Assembly (NCBI RefSeq): GCF_007752535.1
Contig: NZ_CP036426.1
Span: 1,550,001-1,614,000, forward strand
Direction: 5' to 3'
From: Tautonia plasticadhaerens
GTDB taxonomy: Bacteria > Planctomycetota > Planctomycetia > Isosphaerales > Isosphaeraceae
DNA length: 64,000 bases
In this document: piece after piece, positions 26,014 to 35,125 of the stretch
Position numbering within the stretch: position 1 is the stretch's first letter
Layout of the letters: every line of letters begins with the position of its first letter
Position numbers and translations under genes: made by a program
The notes under the pieces: model-generated
The model's input: the letters and a program-made list of their open reading frames with translations, nothing else
What the model was told of the DNA's origin: nothing
Databases searched by the model: none

Positions 26014-27627
26014 TCAGTGCCGGAAGTGGCGACGGCCGGTGAAGATCATGGCGATGCCGTGCGCGTCGCAGGCGGCGATGACCTCCTCGTCCCGCCGGGA
26101 ACCGCCGGGCTGGATGATCGCGGTGATGCCGGCGGCCGCGGCGGCGTCGGGGCCGTCTCGGAAGGGGAAGAAGGCGTCGGAGGCGAGCACGGCCCCGGCG
26201 GCCCGGGGGCCGGCCTTGCGGGTGGCGAGCTCCACCGAATCCAGCCGGCTCATCTGCCCGGCGCCGACGCCGACGAGCTGTCCCTCGGCGGCGAGGACGA
26301 TGGCGTTGGACTTCACCGACTGGCAGACCTTCCAGGAGAAGGCCAGATCCGCCGCCTCCCGCTCGTTCGGGGGCCGCGTGGTGACCACCCGGCCCTCGAC
26401 GAGGGGGTCGGCCTGCATGGCGTCCCAGTCCTGGACGAGCAGCCCGCCCTCCACCCGTCGCAGGTCGAGCCCGGAGGCCCGGGAGGTCTCCGGGCCGATC
26501 GGGGTGCCGAGGTCGATCAGGCGGACGCTGTTCTTCCAGGTCGGTCGGGTGGTGAGGGCCTCGAAGGCGTCGGCCTCGAAGCCGGGGGCGATGACGCACT
26601 CGATGAAGCGTCCGGGGGTGGTCATGCGCTCGGCCGTGGCCAGGTCGACCGGCCGGTTCAGGCCGACGATGCCGCCGAATGCGCTGACCGGGTCGCCGTC
26701 GTAGGCCCGCTCGAACGCCTCGGCGAGCGTCGCCCCGATCGCGGCCCCGCAGGGGTTGTTGTGCTTCAGGACGCAGGCGGCGGGGCCCCCGAAGTTCCGG
26801 ATCAGCCGGAGGGCGCTGTCGAGGTCGAGGATGTTGTTGTACGAGAGTTCCTTGCCGTGTCGGATCGTCGCGGTCCCCAGGTCGGGGCCGACCGAGCCGG
26901 GCTCGTCGTAGAAGGCGGCCCGCTGGTGGGGGTTCTCGCCGTATCGGAGGGTCGTCCTCAGCTCGAAGCCCAGGGTCAGCTCGGCGGGGAACTCGGAGGC
27001 CTGCCCGGCGGACTCCGGATCGAGTCCGGGGCCGAGGAGGTAGGAGGCGATCGCCCGGTCGTAATCCCCGGTCTTCCGGAAGGCCTCGAGCGCCTTGCCG
27101 CGGCGGAATTCGAGGGAGGTCCCGCCGTCGTGCCGGTCGAGGTGTCGGAGGAATTCGGGATACTGGCCGGGGTCGGTCAGGACGGTGAGGTGTGCGTGGT
27201 TCTTGGCGGCAGCCCGGATCAGGGTGGGGCCGCCGACGTCGATCTTCTCGATCGCCTCGGCAGGGGTGACGCCGGGCCGGGCGACGGTCTGCTCGAAGGG
27301 ATAGAGGTTCACGACCACCAGGTCGATCGGCGTGATGCCCTGGGCCTCCAGGACCTCCAGGTCTTCGGGAACGTCCCGACGGGCGAGGATGCCGGCGTGG
27401 ACCCTGGGGTGCAGGGTCTTGACCCGCCCGCCGAGGATCTCGGGGCTCCCGGTATAGTCGGAGACCTCCTCGGCCGGGAGGCCGGCGTCGAGCAGGGCCG
27501 ACCGGGTGCCGCCGCTCGCCAGCAGGGAGACCCCACGGTCGGCGAGGGCCCGGGCGAGGTCGACGAGGCCACCTTTGTCGGAGACGCTGAGCAGGGCGCG
27601 ACGGATGGGGACGATGGTGTCGGACAT
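26014..27627 (-). CDS. purH: Bifunctional AICAR formyltransferase/IMP cyclohydrolase PurH
   Basis: 537 residues, close to the usual 520-530. The N-terminal IMP cyclohydrolase (MGS-like) domain has VSDKGGLVDLARAL, SGGTRS, GGRVKTLHPRVHAGIL and VVNLYPFE. The C-terminal AICAR transformylase domain has RYGENPHQRAAFY, KELSYNNILDLDSA, KHNNPCGAA and SDAFFPFRDG. Catalyses the last two steps of de novo IMP synthesis in the cytosol. The start MSDTIVPIRRALLSVSDK matches the family; the open frame upstream of it is Arg/Pro-rich and non-homologous. Confidence 0.97.
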   Translation of the reverse strand: MSDTIVPIRRALLSVSDKGGLVDLARALADRGVSLLASGGTRSALLDAGLPAEEVSDYTGSPEILGGRVKTLHPRVHAGILARRDVPEDLEVLEAQGITPIDLVVVNLYPFEQTVARPGVTPAEAIEKIDVGGPTLIRAAAKNHAHLTVLTDPGQYPEFLRHLDRHDGGTSLEFRRGKALEAFRKTGDYDRAIASYLLGPGLDPESAGQASEFPAELTLGFELRTTLRYGENPHQRAAFYDEPGSVGPDLGTATIRHGKELSYNNILDLDSALRLIRNFGGPAACVLKHNNPCGAAIGATLAEAFERAYDGDPVSAFGGIVGLNRPVDLATAERMTTPGRFIECVIAPGFEADAFEALTTRPTWKNSVRLIDLGTPIGPETSRASGLDLRRVEGGLLVQDWDAMQADPLVEGRVVTTRPPNEREAADLAFSWKVCQSVKSNAIVLAAEGQLVGVGAGQMSRLDSVELATRKAGPRAAGAVLASDAFFPFRDGPDAAAAAGITAIIQPGGSRRDEEVIAACDAHGIAMIFTGRRHFRH

Positions 27628-27724
27628 GGGGTCGAGGCCTCGTCGGACAATCGGTCGACCGTGCGGATCCCGGGTCCGATCGCCCGGGGGCCGGCATTCG
27701 GCTCTGGAGGGGAAACGAACGAGT

Positions 27725-27754
27725 CCCGGGAGCCGGGTCGGGCCGGCTCCCGGG
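27725..27754 (-). terminator. Terminator hairpin after the propeller gene
   Basis: Perfect 12-bp stem (27725-27736 with 27743-27754), 6-base loop, followed on the minus strand by ACTCGTTCGTTT. Located between the end of the propeller gene and the purH start. Confidence 0.55.
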
Positions 27755-27773
27755 TCTCGAGGGGGTCGTGTAT

Positions 27774-27794
27774 CCCGGCGCCCTGGGCGCCGGG
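27774..27794 (-). terminator. Second hairpin directly after the propeller gene
   Basis: Perfect 9-bp stem (27774-27782 with 27786-27794), 3-base loop, beginning 5 bases after the stop codon of the gene ending at 27800. No T-run follows, so it may act with the neighbouring hairpin or protect the mRNA end. Confidence 0.4.
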
Positions 27795-27799
27795 CGGGA

Positions 27800-29413
27800 T
27801 CATGGGCGGACGCGAGCGGACCCGAAGCCGAAGTCGGGAGGATTGGCCCGGGCGTCGTCCCCCTGGCCGTCGATCCCAGGGGGGGCGGGGATGCCCGGCG
27901 GCGTCTCGGTTGCCGGGGCATTGGGGTCGTCGAGGTGGCCGAACGGCGTGGCCGACTGGGCCCGGATCGGGACGGGGGTCGCGGAGCCGATCTCCCGGAG
28001 GCAGACGATGGAGCCGCCGGGCGTGGCCAGGTAGATCCGATCATTCACGTCATTGGTATTCGACAGGGAGTAGGCCCGGAGGTTGACCCCGGCCCGCTGC
28101 AGGGTGTCGGCCGGGCCGGCGATCAGGTCCCCGGTCTCCCGCTCGACGATGGCGAGGTCGCCGTATTCGGTCGTGAGGTAGATGCGGGTCGGGCTCAGGG
28201 CGAGGATCTGGTCGGCGCCGGTCGAGATGGTCAGGGGGGTGAGTGCGGGCCGGCCGGTCTCGGGGTCGAGGACCCACTGGCGGACGACCTGACGGCGGCC
28301 GGTCTCGGGGTCGACGACCTCCCGCTCCGTGCCCGGGACCGGGACCGGGCGGTTCCATCGGGACTGCCCGGTCTCGGGGTCGACGGCGAAGATCTGCCCC
28401 GCGTCGTTGAGGACGTAGGCCGTCGGGGGCATCGGGATCGTCTCCTCCTCGGCCCGGATCCGGGGGACGGTCCGGGTATACTCCCGGAGGTCGGTGCCGA
28501 TGTAGGTCTCGGGCACGTCCTCGCGGACCTGCCGGGTGACGACCACGTCGCCCCCCCCGATGAGCGGCTGCGCGGAGATCGGGGACCCGGTGGGGAAGAT
28601 CCACTTCTGCTCGCCGGTGAACAGGTTGATCCCGTAGAGGTTCCGGTCCCGGGAGGGGACGATCAGCAGGCTCTCCGGGCCGGTCCCGTAGGTGCCCATC
28701 GAGGCGTAGAGTTCGCCGAGCGGCTGGGAGCGGTGGAGGATCCGCGGCGGGTCGATCAGCGAGACGTAGAGCTTGCCGCCGGTGGAGGAGAAGGCCACGA
28801 CCTTCTCGGTCGGGATCGGCTCGGCGGTGATCGGCCCATTGGTCGAGAAGTTCCAGGCGAAGCCGCCGGGGGCCCCGATCTGCTTCTGGAACCGCTCGTC
28901 CTCGGCGGGGATCAGGGAGAAGGCCAGTAGCTTCCCGGAGACCAGCCCGACGATGACCAGATCCTCCGTGGCCGCGACGGGCGAAGAGGCGTTGTTCTCC
29001 ATCCGCTCGACCCAGACCGCGGTGCCGGTCTGCCGGTCCAGGGCGTGCATGAAGTTGCCGTTGATGGCGAAGGCCAGATTCGAGTTCACGGCCACGTCCT
29101 CGGCCAGCCCGCTGGCCGGGCCGAGGCTGGCGGTCCAGAGCATCCGGCCGGTCTCGGCGTCGTAGCAGTAGAGCAGCCCGGCGCTGGTCTGGGCGAAGAT
29201 CTGGGTGCCGTCGACCGTGAGGCTCAGGTGCCGGAGTTGCTCGAGGCCCGACTGGAGCGGGACGGCCGAGAACCACGCCCGCTCCAGGCCGATCCGGCCC
29301 AGGGCGCTGCGGTCGGGGAGGGATCGGGGGTCGGTGGCGGTCTGGCCGTCGGCGGGGACGGCCCAGGCCAGGGCGCCGAGGGCCGCCCAGGCCATCGCGA
29401 GTCGGCGAATCAT
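27800..29413 (-). CDS. Secreted PQQ-type beta-propeller protein
   Basis: 537 residues. Signal peptide 1-25 (ending PADGQTA). The mature part consists of PQQ/WD40-like blades with the typical 'YCYDAETGRMLWTASLG', 'MHALDRQTGTAVWVERM', 'YGINLFTGEQKWIFPTG' and 'FAVDPETGQSRWNRP' repeats, that is D-x-x-T-G-x-x-x-W in each blade. No dehydrogenase active-site motif is visible, so it is more likely a binding/scaffold propeller (BamB-like or planctomycete outer-membrane protein) than an enzyme. The C-terminal about 35 residues are Pro/Gly-rich. It lies 227 bases after the zinc-ribbon membrane genes in the same direction. Confidence 0.8.
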   Translation of the reverse strand: MIRRLAMAWAALGALAWAVPADGQTATDPRSLPDRSALGRIGLERAWFSAVPLQSGLEQLRHLSLTVDGTQIFAQTSAGLLYCYDAETGRMLWTASLGPASGLAEDVAVNSNLAFAINGNFMHALDRQTGTAVWVERMENNASSPVAATEDLVIVGLVSGKLLAFSLIPAEDERFQKQIGAPGGFAWNFSTNGPITAEPIPTEKVVAFSSTGGKLYVSLIDPPRILHRSQPLGELYASMGTYGTGPESLLIVPSRDRNLYGINLFTGEQKWIFPTGSPISAQPLIGGGDVVVTRQVREDVPETYIGTDLREYTRTVPRIRAEEETIPMPPTAYVLNDAGQIFAVDPETGQSRWNRPVPVPGTEREVVDPETGRRQVVRQWVLDPETGRPALTPLTISTGADQILALSPTRIYLTTEYGDLAIVERETGDLIAGPADTLQRAGVNLRAYSLSNTNDVNDRIYLATPGGSIVCLREIGSATPVPIRAQSATPFGHLDDPNAPATETPPGIPAPPGIDGQGDDARANPPDFGFGSARVRP

Positions 29414-29640
29414 GGGGACGTGTCCTTTGCGGCGATCGGGGATCCGGCGCGAGGGGTCGGGGTCGGCCTCGGGGGATCGGGAGGACCCGGGCCGGGGTCC
29501 GTCATCCGGCCGACCCCGAGGCGCAACCTCGAATGTGTCAAGGGATTCGTACACGACGTCCGGGGCCCGGTCAAGTTGCCGGGCGGAGCGATGGCGCCGG
29601 CCCTGACGGTCGCTCCCGGGGTTCCGATCGGTGGGTCGGC

Positions 29641-30810
29641 TCACGGCGACTCTCCCAGCCCGGGGGAGGGGAATTCCCCGCCCTCGGGCGATTCGCCGGG
29701 GGACGGGCCGGTCGGCTCCTCCTGCGAATCCTCCCGTCGGGCCGAGACGACTTTCCAGCCGGTGTCGATGGCGTCGAGCCGGAATCGGACCAGCCCCAGC
29801 CTCAATCGCCGGGCGGGGTCCCCCGGGGACGCGAGCCGGTCTCGGACCACGGCGGTCACCTCGGCCTCCTCCAGGACGAACGGGCCGTCGGCCTCGATGG
29901 TGAAGAAGGGACGGCCGAGCAACTCGTCCCAGGTGGACTTGTCCTCGCCGTATCGGAGCGCCAGGGCCTCGGCGTCGGGGGGGAGGGGGGGCTCGGCATC
30001 CCGGACGAGCTGGGAATAAGTAGGGACCAATTCCTTCCGGGGCAGGAGGTTCTGGGTGAGGTTGGCGAACGACTCGGCATAGGCGACCGCCGCGTCGAGC
30101 TGCTCGTCGGCCGTCCCCCCCGCGATCCGGTCGAAGATCTCGGCCTGCTCGTTCTCCTGGCGGACCTTCTCGGCCTCGTCCATGAAGTCGGCGGCGACGC
30201 CGAGGGGGTTGGCGTTCTCGAAGCGGCCGATCTCCGGGTCGTAGGTGTACTTCCCGGCGATCTGCTCGTGGAGCCCGGCGATGGGGGCGAAGTCCCCCCG
30301 GATCGTCTCGTCCCGCCCGGGATCCCGGCCGGAGGCCGCGTGGAAGGAAATGGCGGGGGGATCGGTCAGGGTCGAGAGCCGGTCGATCGCCTCGGCGTCC
30401 CCGGCGACCAGGGCATCGAGGAAGGCCCGGGCCGTGCCCTCGACCGGATCCGCCGGCTCCGGTGCGACCGGCTCGACCGGGGCGGGGCGCCGGAGCATCG
30501 GCAGGAGGACCAGCGAGGCGACGGCCAGCCCGCCGATCAGCCCGATGGCGAACGGAATCAAGCGGCGTCGGCGGCGACGGCGGCGGGGCTCGTCCTCCGG
30601 ATCCTCGGGCTCGAAGGCCGGACGGAAGGCGGTCGGCCCCGCCGGATCGGGACCCGGCTCGGCGGCCGAGGCGGGGCGGATCACCTCGTCCTTCGAAGTA
30701 GGCAGGCGGGTGGAGGTGCCGCACTTCGGGCAGGAGACGGCCTGCCCGAGCTGCTCGTCGGTGACGAGGAAGGAGGCCTGGCAATGGGAACAGGTATGGC
30801 GGATCTTCAT
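29641..30810 (-). CDS. MJ0042-type zinc-ribbon membrane protein
   Basis: 389 residues. An N-terminal zinc ribbon (CSHC at 6-9 and CPKC at 27-30) of the MJ0042 type is followed by a variable linker. Then come an Arg-rich cluster (RRRRRRRR, about 77-84), one transmembrane helix (86-106) and a C-terminal domain facing outward. That domain contains ARAFLDALVAGDAEAI, typical of a SnoaL/NTF2-like module, and a second GWKVVSAR block. The tail is Pro/Gly/Ser-rich. The ribbon would sit in the cytosol. The start ATG overlaps the stop of the upstream zinc-ribbon gene (ATGA), so they form one operon. Function unknown. Confidence 0.75.
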   Translation of the reverse strand: MKIRHTCSHCQASFLVTDEQLGQAVSCPKCGTSTRLPTSKDEVIRPASAAEPGPDPAGPTAFRPAFEPEDPEDEPRRRRRRRRLIPFAIGLIGGLAVASLVLLPMLRRPAPVEPVAPEPADPVEGTARAFLDALVAGDAEAIDRLSTLTDPPAISFHAASGRDPGRDETIRGDFAPIAGLHEQIAGKYTYDPEIGRFENANPLGVAADFMDEAEKVRQENEQAEIFDRIAGGTADEQLDAAVAYAESFANLTQNLLPRKELVPTYSQLVRDAEPPLPPDAEALALRYGEDKSTWDELLGRPFFTIEADGPFVLEEAEVTAVVRDRLASPGDPARRLRLGLVRFRLDAIDTGWKVVSARREDSQEEPTGPSPGESPEGGEFPSPGLGESP

Positions 30811-31796
30811 GGGGTCTCCTCCGGCTCGATCGGTCCGACGGACTCCCCGGCGACGTCGCGGGGCGATGCGTCCCGGAGGCAGATGGGGCAGGCATCCTCG
30901 GTGCCGCGGTACGGCCGGGCGCACCTCGGGCAGAGCCCGGCGCTGCGCCTGAGGGTCGGCAGGGCGGCCCGGAGGCTCGCCCCCTCGGGCGTGTCCCCGA
31001 AGGACGAGGCGACCCGGTCGGCCAGCCCGACCACCTCGGGCCGGACCGAGCCGACCCGGAGCCGCTTCTGGATCAGGCCCATCAGCCACCCGACGACCTG
31101 GCGGTCCAGCTCCCTCAGCTCTTCCCCCCGGAGGTGCATGGTTAGCTCGTCGCGAAAGGAGATGACGCCATCGGGGTCGTCGACGACCCGGGAGGCGTCG
31201 AGCTTCGCCCTCAGCTCGGCGACGGCCTGCCCCCTGGCGTCCGCGAGCTCCTCGACCAGGGAGTCGGCGTCCGGGGCGCCCGGGAAGTCCCGGCGGACGC
31301 CCTTGATCAGGCGATCGGCGCGGTCCCATTTCCCCTCCTCGATCGCCTGGCGGGCCCCGGCCAGGGCGATCGCCATCCCCCGGTCTCCCGGGCGATCGGG
31401 GCCGGACCCCGAATCCCGGGCCATCCGTTCGACGGCCACGGCGACCCGGGCCAGGCTCGGCGCGACCTGCTGTTCCAGCAGGGCCACGGTCCTGGAGCTC
31501 GATTCGGCCTGGTCGACCATCAGGCCGATCAGCTCGGCGGCTGCCTTGAGGAGCCGGTCGGCCACCCAGCCGGCCAGGGCGAACCCGCCGCCGTAGGAGA
31601 CGACGGCGATCCCCATGACGACCCGTTCTCCCCAGGTGAGCTGCACGTCGGAGAGCAGCGTCCGGGTCCGGTCCAGCACCAGGCCGAGCCCGACGGCCAG
31701 CAGGCCGAGTCGGACGACGGTCGAGAGCAGGAGCAGGGCCCGTCGGGTCGCCAGCAGGGACTCCGGGCCACCGGGAGATCGGGGGTAGTCGGGCAT
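30807..31796 (-). CDS. Membrane protein with C-terminal zinc ribbon
   Basis: 329 residues. Two transmembrane helices near the N-terminus (about 18-42 and 57-82), then a long helical region with coiled-coil character (AAELIGLMVDQAESSSRTVALLEQQV, then WDRADRLIKGVRRDF). A four-Cys zinc ribbon lies close to the C-terminus (CPRC...CPIC near 298-317). Not recognised as a named family. The mirror-image ribbon in the next gene, with which it shares an ATGA overlap, suggests the two products form a membrane complex (inference). A promoter is predicted at 31970-31998. Confidence 0.7.
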   Translation of the reverse strand: MPDYPRSPGGPESLLATRRALLLLSTVVRLGLLAVGLGLVLDRTRTLLSDVQLTWGERVVMGIAVVSYGGGFALAGWVADRLLKAAAELIGLMVDQAESSSRTVALLEQQVAPSLARVAVAVERMARDSGSGPDRPGDRGMAIALAGARQAIEEGKWDRADRLIKGVRRDFPGAPDADSLVEELADARGQAVAELRAKLDASRVVDDPDGVISFRDELTMHLRGEELRELDRQVVGWLMGLIQKRLRVGSVRPEVVGLADRVASSFGDTPEGASLRAALPTLRRSAGLCPRCARPYRGTEDACPICLRDASPRDVAGESVGPIEPEETP

Positions 31797-31969
31797 GGGG
31801 TTCCGTCGTCGCCGGTCCGGGATGCGAGTCCGCACGAGGTCAATTATTGGGGGCGAAGCCCCGGGAAGGCCACCACCCGGCCCAGCGGGCATGCAGGGCC
31901 CCGGTCACACCGGGGTCGATGCCGGAGACGGGTCCGGCGCGCCAGGGTGCGCTGCCGAGGTTCGACCTA

Positions 31970-31998
31970 ATTCTCCTATGGGAAGTGTGTTGCGTCAA
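31970..31998 (-). promoter_or_regulatory. Sigma-70-like promoter of the zinc-ribbon operon
   Basis: Minus strand TTGACG (31993-31998), 17-base spacer, GAGAAT (31970-31975), about 165 bases before the gene start at 31796. The same TTGACG/GAGAAT pair is seen before the ECF sigma gene (36649-36678). Confidence 0.5.
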
Positions 31999-32148
31999 CG
32001 TAGTTGGCTCCAGTCCGCGTGACGAAGCGGGACGCGTCCGGGGTCGATCCGGAGAGTCTGCCCCAGGGGATGGGTCGATCCCGGTCGACGGTCCCTGATC
32101 GAGGGGGAGGCGGGGAGAGTGGTCCATGACACTCCGGTGGACATCCGC

Positions 32149-32335
32149 CATTCCGGCAGGTGGCTTCGTTCGGCGCGGATCCCCGGTGTCATCCCGGCAG
32201 GTGGGTTCGTTCGGCTCGGCTCGGAGGAACGGGTAGTCGTCCTGATTGTACGGCCGGCTGTCGTTTCGGCGGGTGGGTTTGTTCGTCACGATCCGTTCGG
32301 GGTGCCATTCGGGCAGGTGGGTTCGTTCGGCGCGG
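32149..32335. repeat. Four degenerate copies of a 25-30-base direct repeat
   Basis: Core GGCAGGTGGGTTCGTTCGG, at 32155, 32196, 32268 (variant GGCGGGTGGGTTTGTTCG) and 32312, spaced 41, 72 and 44 bases. Flanking bases (GGTGTCAT before, CGCGGA after) are partly shared, so the true unit is about 40 bases. I did not notice the element elsewhere in the window. It may be a locally amplified dispersed repeat or binding sites. Confidence 0.6.
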
Positions 32336-32417
32336 AGAACTCGCGGCCGTCTCGCGGGATTTCCCCGAGGAATGTCGGGCGGGCGGATTGCCTTGAAACG
32401 GGGTCGGCGGGGGGGAC

Positions 32418-32430
32418 ACTTTCAGAAAGT
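32418..32430. promoter_or_regulatory. Perfect palindrome ACTTTCAGAAAGT
   Basis: 6-1-6 inverted repeat about 215 bases upstream of the DUF1549/DUF1553 gene, overlapping the place where a -10 box would fall after TTGAAA at 32393-32398. Operator-like, but unsupported by any second copy. Confidence 0.3.
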
Positions 32431-32645
32431 ATCGAAGCGATCGGTGGTTTCGGTCACACGAAATCTCGGCGAGGTGAGGAATGCGACCCTGCGAGGCCCC
32501 GCCCCGCGGTCGGTGCTTGGCGACGGGGAGATCGGCGGTCACAATGGGGGAGAAATCCGACCGATGTTTGATCCGCCCGGGTCGAGCCCCTCCCCCCGAC
32601 CCCGTCCCGTCCCGTCCCCGCCCGTCCCGCCCCGGAGGTGGCCCC

Positions 32646-35039
32646 ATGCGCCACGATCGCCGACCCTGGCGAACGGTTCGAGTCGCGTTCGCGTTGTTCC
32701 TGGGGGCCTTGATCGGGCCGGCGGCCTGGTCCGGGGAGGGCGGGGGCGAGTTGGCTCCCGTCGAGGCGTTCGACGACGACCAGCGGGGCCACTGGGCCTA
32801 CCGGCCGATCGACCGGCCGGATCCCCCGGAGGTCGACGATCCGGCATGGATCCGCAACCCGATCGACCGGTTCATCCTCGCCGAGATGGAGGCGTTAGAT
32901 TTCGAGCCCGGGCCGGAGGCGGACCGGGTCAGCCTGATCCGCCGCCTCACGTTCGACCTGACCGGCCTTCCGCCGACCCCGGGGGAGGTCGCCGCCTTCC
33001 TCGGAGACCATCGGCCGGACGCCTACGATCGGCTGATCGACGGCCTGCTGGGGCGGCCCTCCTTCGGCGAACGATGGGCGCAGCACTGGCTGGACCTGGC
33101 CCACTACGCGGACTCCAACGGCTTCGAGCTGGACGCCGACCGTCCCGACGCCTGGCGATACCGGGACTGGGTCGTCGGGGCCATCAATGACGACCTGCCG
33201 TATGACGAGTTCCTGACGCTCCAGCTCGCCGGGGACGAGGCGAGGCCGGGGGACCCCCGGGCGCTCGTCGCGACCGGGTTCGGCCGGTGCGGGCCGAGGG
33301 AGGTGGTGGGCGGGAACATCGACCCGAAGGTCCGCCGGCAGTCGGAGCTGACGGGGGTGACCGGGACCGTCGGCTCGGTCTTCCTCGGCCTGACGATCGG
33401 CTGCGCCCGCTGCCACGACCACAAGTTCGACGCCATCCCGACGACCGACTACTACCGGCTCCAGGCCTTCTTCGAGGCCGCCGAGATGGTGGAACTCCCC
33501 ATCCACACCGAACGGGAACAGGCGGACTTCGACGAGGCGAAGGCCCGGGTCGCCGAGCGGACCGCGTCGCTCAGGGAGGAGCTGGCGGCACTCGAAGCTC
33601 CCTACCGGGCCGCACTCAGGGCCGAGAAGGAGGCCGGGCTCTCCGAGGACGAGCGGGTGGTGCTCGCCATGCCGGAGGGGGACCGGACGCCGATCCAGCG
33701 GAAACTGGCCGAGGGGGCCGAGAAGGCGCTGGCGATCTCCTGGGAGGAGGTGGCCGAGGCGGTGGCCGCGGATCCCGACGCCCAGGCCGATCGCGAGCGG
33801 CTGAAGCGGGCGATCTTCGAGGTCGAGCGGACCCTCCCGCCGCCACCCGCCCGGGCGATGGGGCTGGCCGAGCCGGGGGAAGGGGAGCCGGAGGTCCCGG
33901 CGACTTTCGTCTACCGGCGAGGGGACCCGCAACTGGTCGGCCCCGAGGTGGGGCCGAGGCCGCTCGGGGTCGTGCTGGCGAACATGGGGGCGGAGGCGTT
34001 CGAGCCGGCCTCGATCGGGCCGGTCGGCGGCCGGACCGGGCGTCGGGTCGCCCTGGCCCGCTGGATGACCCGAGCCGACAATCCCCTGACCGCCCGGGTG
34101 ATCGTCAACCGGCTCTGGCAGCACCACCTGGGCCGGGGGATCGTCGCCTCGCCGAGCGACTTCGGGGTCCGGGGGGAGTTGCCGAGCCACCCCGGGTTGC
34201 TCGACTGGCTCGCCTCGGAGCTGGTCGCCGGGGGCTGGCGACTCAAGCCGATCCACCGGCTGATCGTCTCGTCGAGCACCTACCGCCAGGCGTCCGACCC
34301 GAGGCGGTCGGTCGTCGACGAGCCGGGGGAACTCTCCCGGCTCGTCGACCGGGCCCGGCGCCAGGCCGGGGACGACCCGGACAACCTGCTCGTCTCCCGG
34401 GTCGACCGCAGGAGGCTGGAGGCGGAATCGCTCCGGGACGCCCTGCTCGCGGTCACCGGTGAGCTGAATCCCCAGATGGGGGGCCCCGGCGTCCGGGCGC
34501 CGATCCCGCCGGAGGTCGAGGAGCTGATCTTCACCGAGGCCGAGGAGGTGGACCTCTGGCCCGAGGACCCGGACCCCTCGCAGCACCTCCGCCGATCGCT
34601 CTATCTCCACCGGAAGCGGAACGTCCGAGTCCCGCTGTTCGACGCCTTCGACGCCCCGGACACGCAGACCTCCTGCGCCGTCCGGGACGTGAGCACCCAC
34701 CCGCTCCAGTCGCTCATCCTGCTCAATAGCCGGTTCGCGATCGACCGGGCCAAGGCGCTCGCCGGGCGGTTGTTCGAGGAGGTCCCGGGGGGCGACGCCG
34801 ACCGAGTCGACCGCGCCTATCGCCTGGTGCTCGCCCGGGGGCCGACCGGGGAGGAGTCCGGGCGGGCGATCGCGTTCCTGGAGGGCCAGGCGGAGCTGCT
34901 CCGAAGTCGAGCCGCGGGCGATCCCCCCCTGGCGAGTCCGGTCCCGGGGCCGGAGGGGATCGACCCGGCCCGGGCGGCGGCCTGGGTCGACTTCGCGTTG
35001 GCGATGCTGAATCGGAATGAGTTCGTCTACGTCCCCTGA
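32646..35039 (+). CDS. DUF1549/DUF1553 'planctomycete cytochrome c' family protein
   Basis: 797 residues. Signal peptide (about 1-28). The DUF1549 domain begins [13 protein letters not shown] and includes [34 protein letters not shown] and a single CxxCH ([10 protein letters not shown] near residue 256). A helical insertion (residues 285-400) follows. The DUF1553 domain has [42 protein letters not shown] and the terminal [11 protein letters not shown]. There is no separate PSD1 domain. Such proteins pair with DUF1501 proteins and dominate planctomycete secretomes; their function is unproven. The DUF1501 partner follows after 86 bases. Confidence 0.9.
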   Translation: MRHDRRPWRTVRVAFALFLGALIGPAAWSGEGGGELAPVEAFDDDQRGHWAYRPIDRPDPPEVDDPAWIRNPIDRFILAEMEALDFEPGPEADRVSLIRRLTFDLTGLPPTPGEVAAFLGDHRPDAYDRLIDGLLGRPSFGERWAQHWLDLAHYADSNGFELDADRPDAWRYRDWVVGAINDDLPYDEFLTLQLAGDEARPGDPRALVATGFGRCGPREVVGGNIDPKVRRQSELTGVTGTVGSVFLGLTIGCARCHDHKFDAIPTTDYYRLQAFFEAAEMVELPIHTEREQADFDEAKARVAERTASLREELAALEAPYRAALRAEKEAGLSEDERVVLAMPEGDRTPIQRKLAEGAEKALAISWEEVAEAVAADPDAQADRERLKRAIFEVERTLPPPPARAMGLAEPGEGEPEVPATFVYRRGDPQLVGPEVGPRPLGVVLANMGAEAFEPASIGPVGGRTGRRVALARWMTRADNPLTARVIVNRLWQHHLGRGIVASPSDFGVRGELPSHPGLLDWLASELVAGGWRLKPIHRLIVSSSTYRQASDPRRSVVDEPGELSRLVDRARRQAGDDPDNLLVSRVDRRRLEAESLRDALLAVTGELNPQMGGPGVRAPIPPEVEELIFTEAEEVDLWPEDPDPSQHLRRSLYLHRKRNVRVPLFDAFDAPDTQTSCAVRDVSTHPLQSLILLNSRFAIDRAKALAGRLFEEVPGGDADRVDRAYRLVLARGPTGEESGRAIAFLEGQAELLRSRAAGDPPLASPVPGPEGIDPARAAAWVDFALAMLNRNEFVYVP

Positions 35040-35125
35040 GCGTCTCCGGCCCTCCCTCCCGGGGGGCGGCCGTGACGAGACGAAACGCCCAATCCGCCCC
35101 GTATTCCCCCGAGAGGCGAACGCCC

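Larger units (their letters stand above)
31797..32645. other. 849-base gene-free region with repeats
   Basis: The longest gene-free stretch. It holds a predicted minus-strand promoter (31970-31998), four degenerate copies of a roughly 25-base repeat (32149-32335) and a 13-base palindrome (32418-32430). Open frames crossing it translate into Arg/Pro/Gly-rich strings and are not credible. A small RNA cannot be excluded. Confidence 0.6.

Noticed and set aside
26017-28086. Very long open frame antisense to purH and the end of the propeller gene
   Set aside because: Its translation is Gly/Val/Asp-rich without domains; long antisense frames are expected in GC-rich DNA and purH is unmistakable.
29414-29560. 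TTGACA at 29536-29541 as a promoter for the propeller gene
   Set aside because: No acceptable -10 occurs at 16-19 bases downstream on the minus strand.
31840-32289. Open frame of about 150 codons in the gene-free region (minus strand)
   Set aside because: It merely translates the repeats (NKPTRRND, NEPTCRDD), is Arg/Pro/Asp-rich, and lacks a signal, domain or ribosome site.
32149-32335. CRISPR array
   Set aside because: The repeats are degenerate, unevenly spaced (41, 72, 44), and no cas gene is present.
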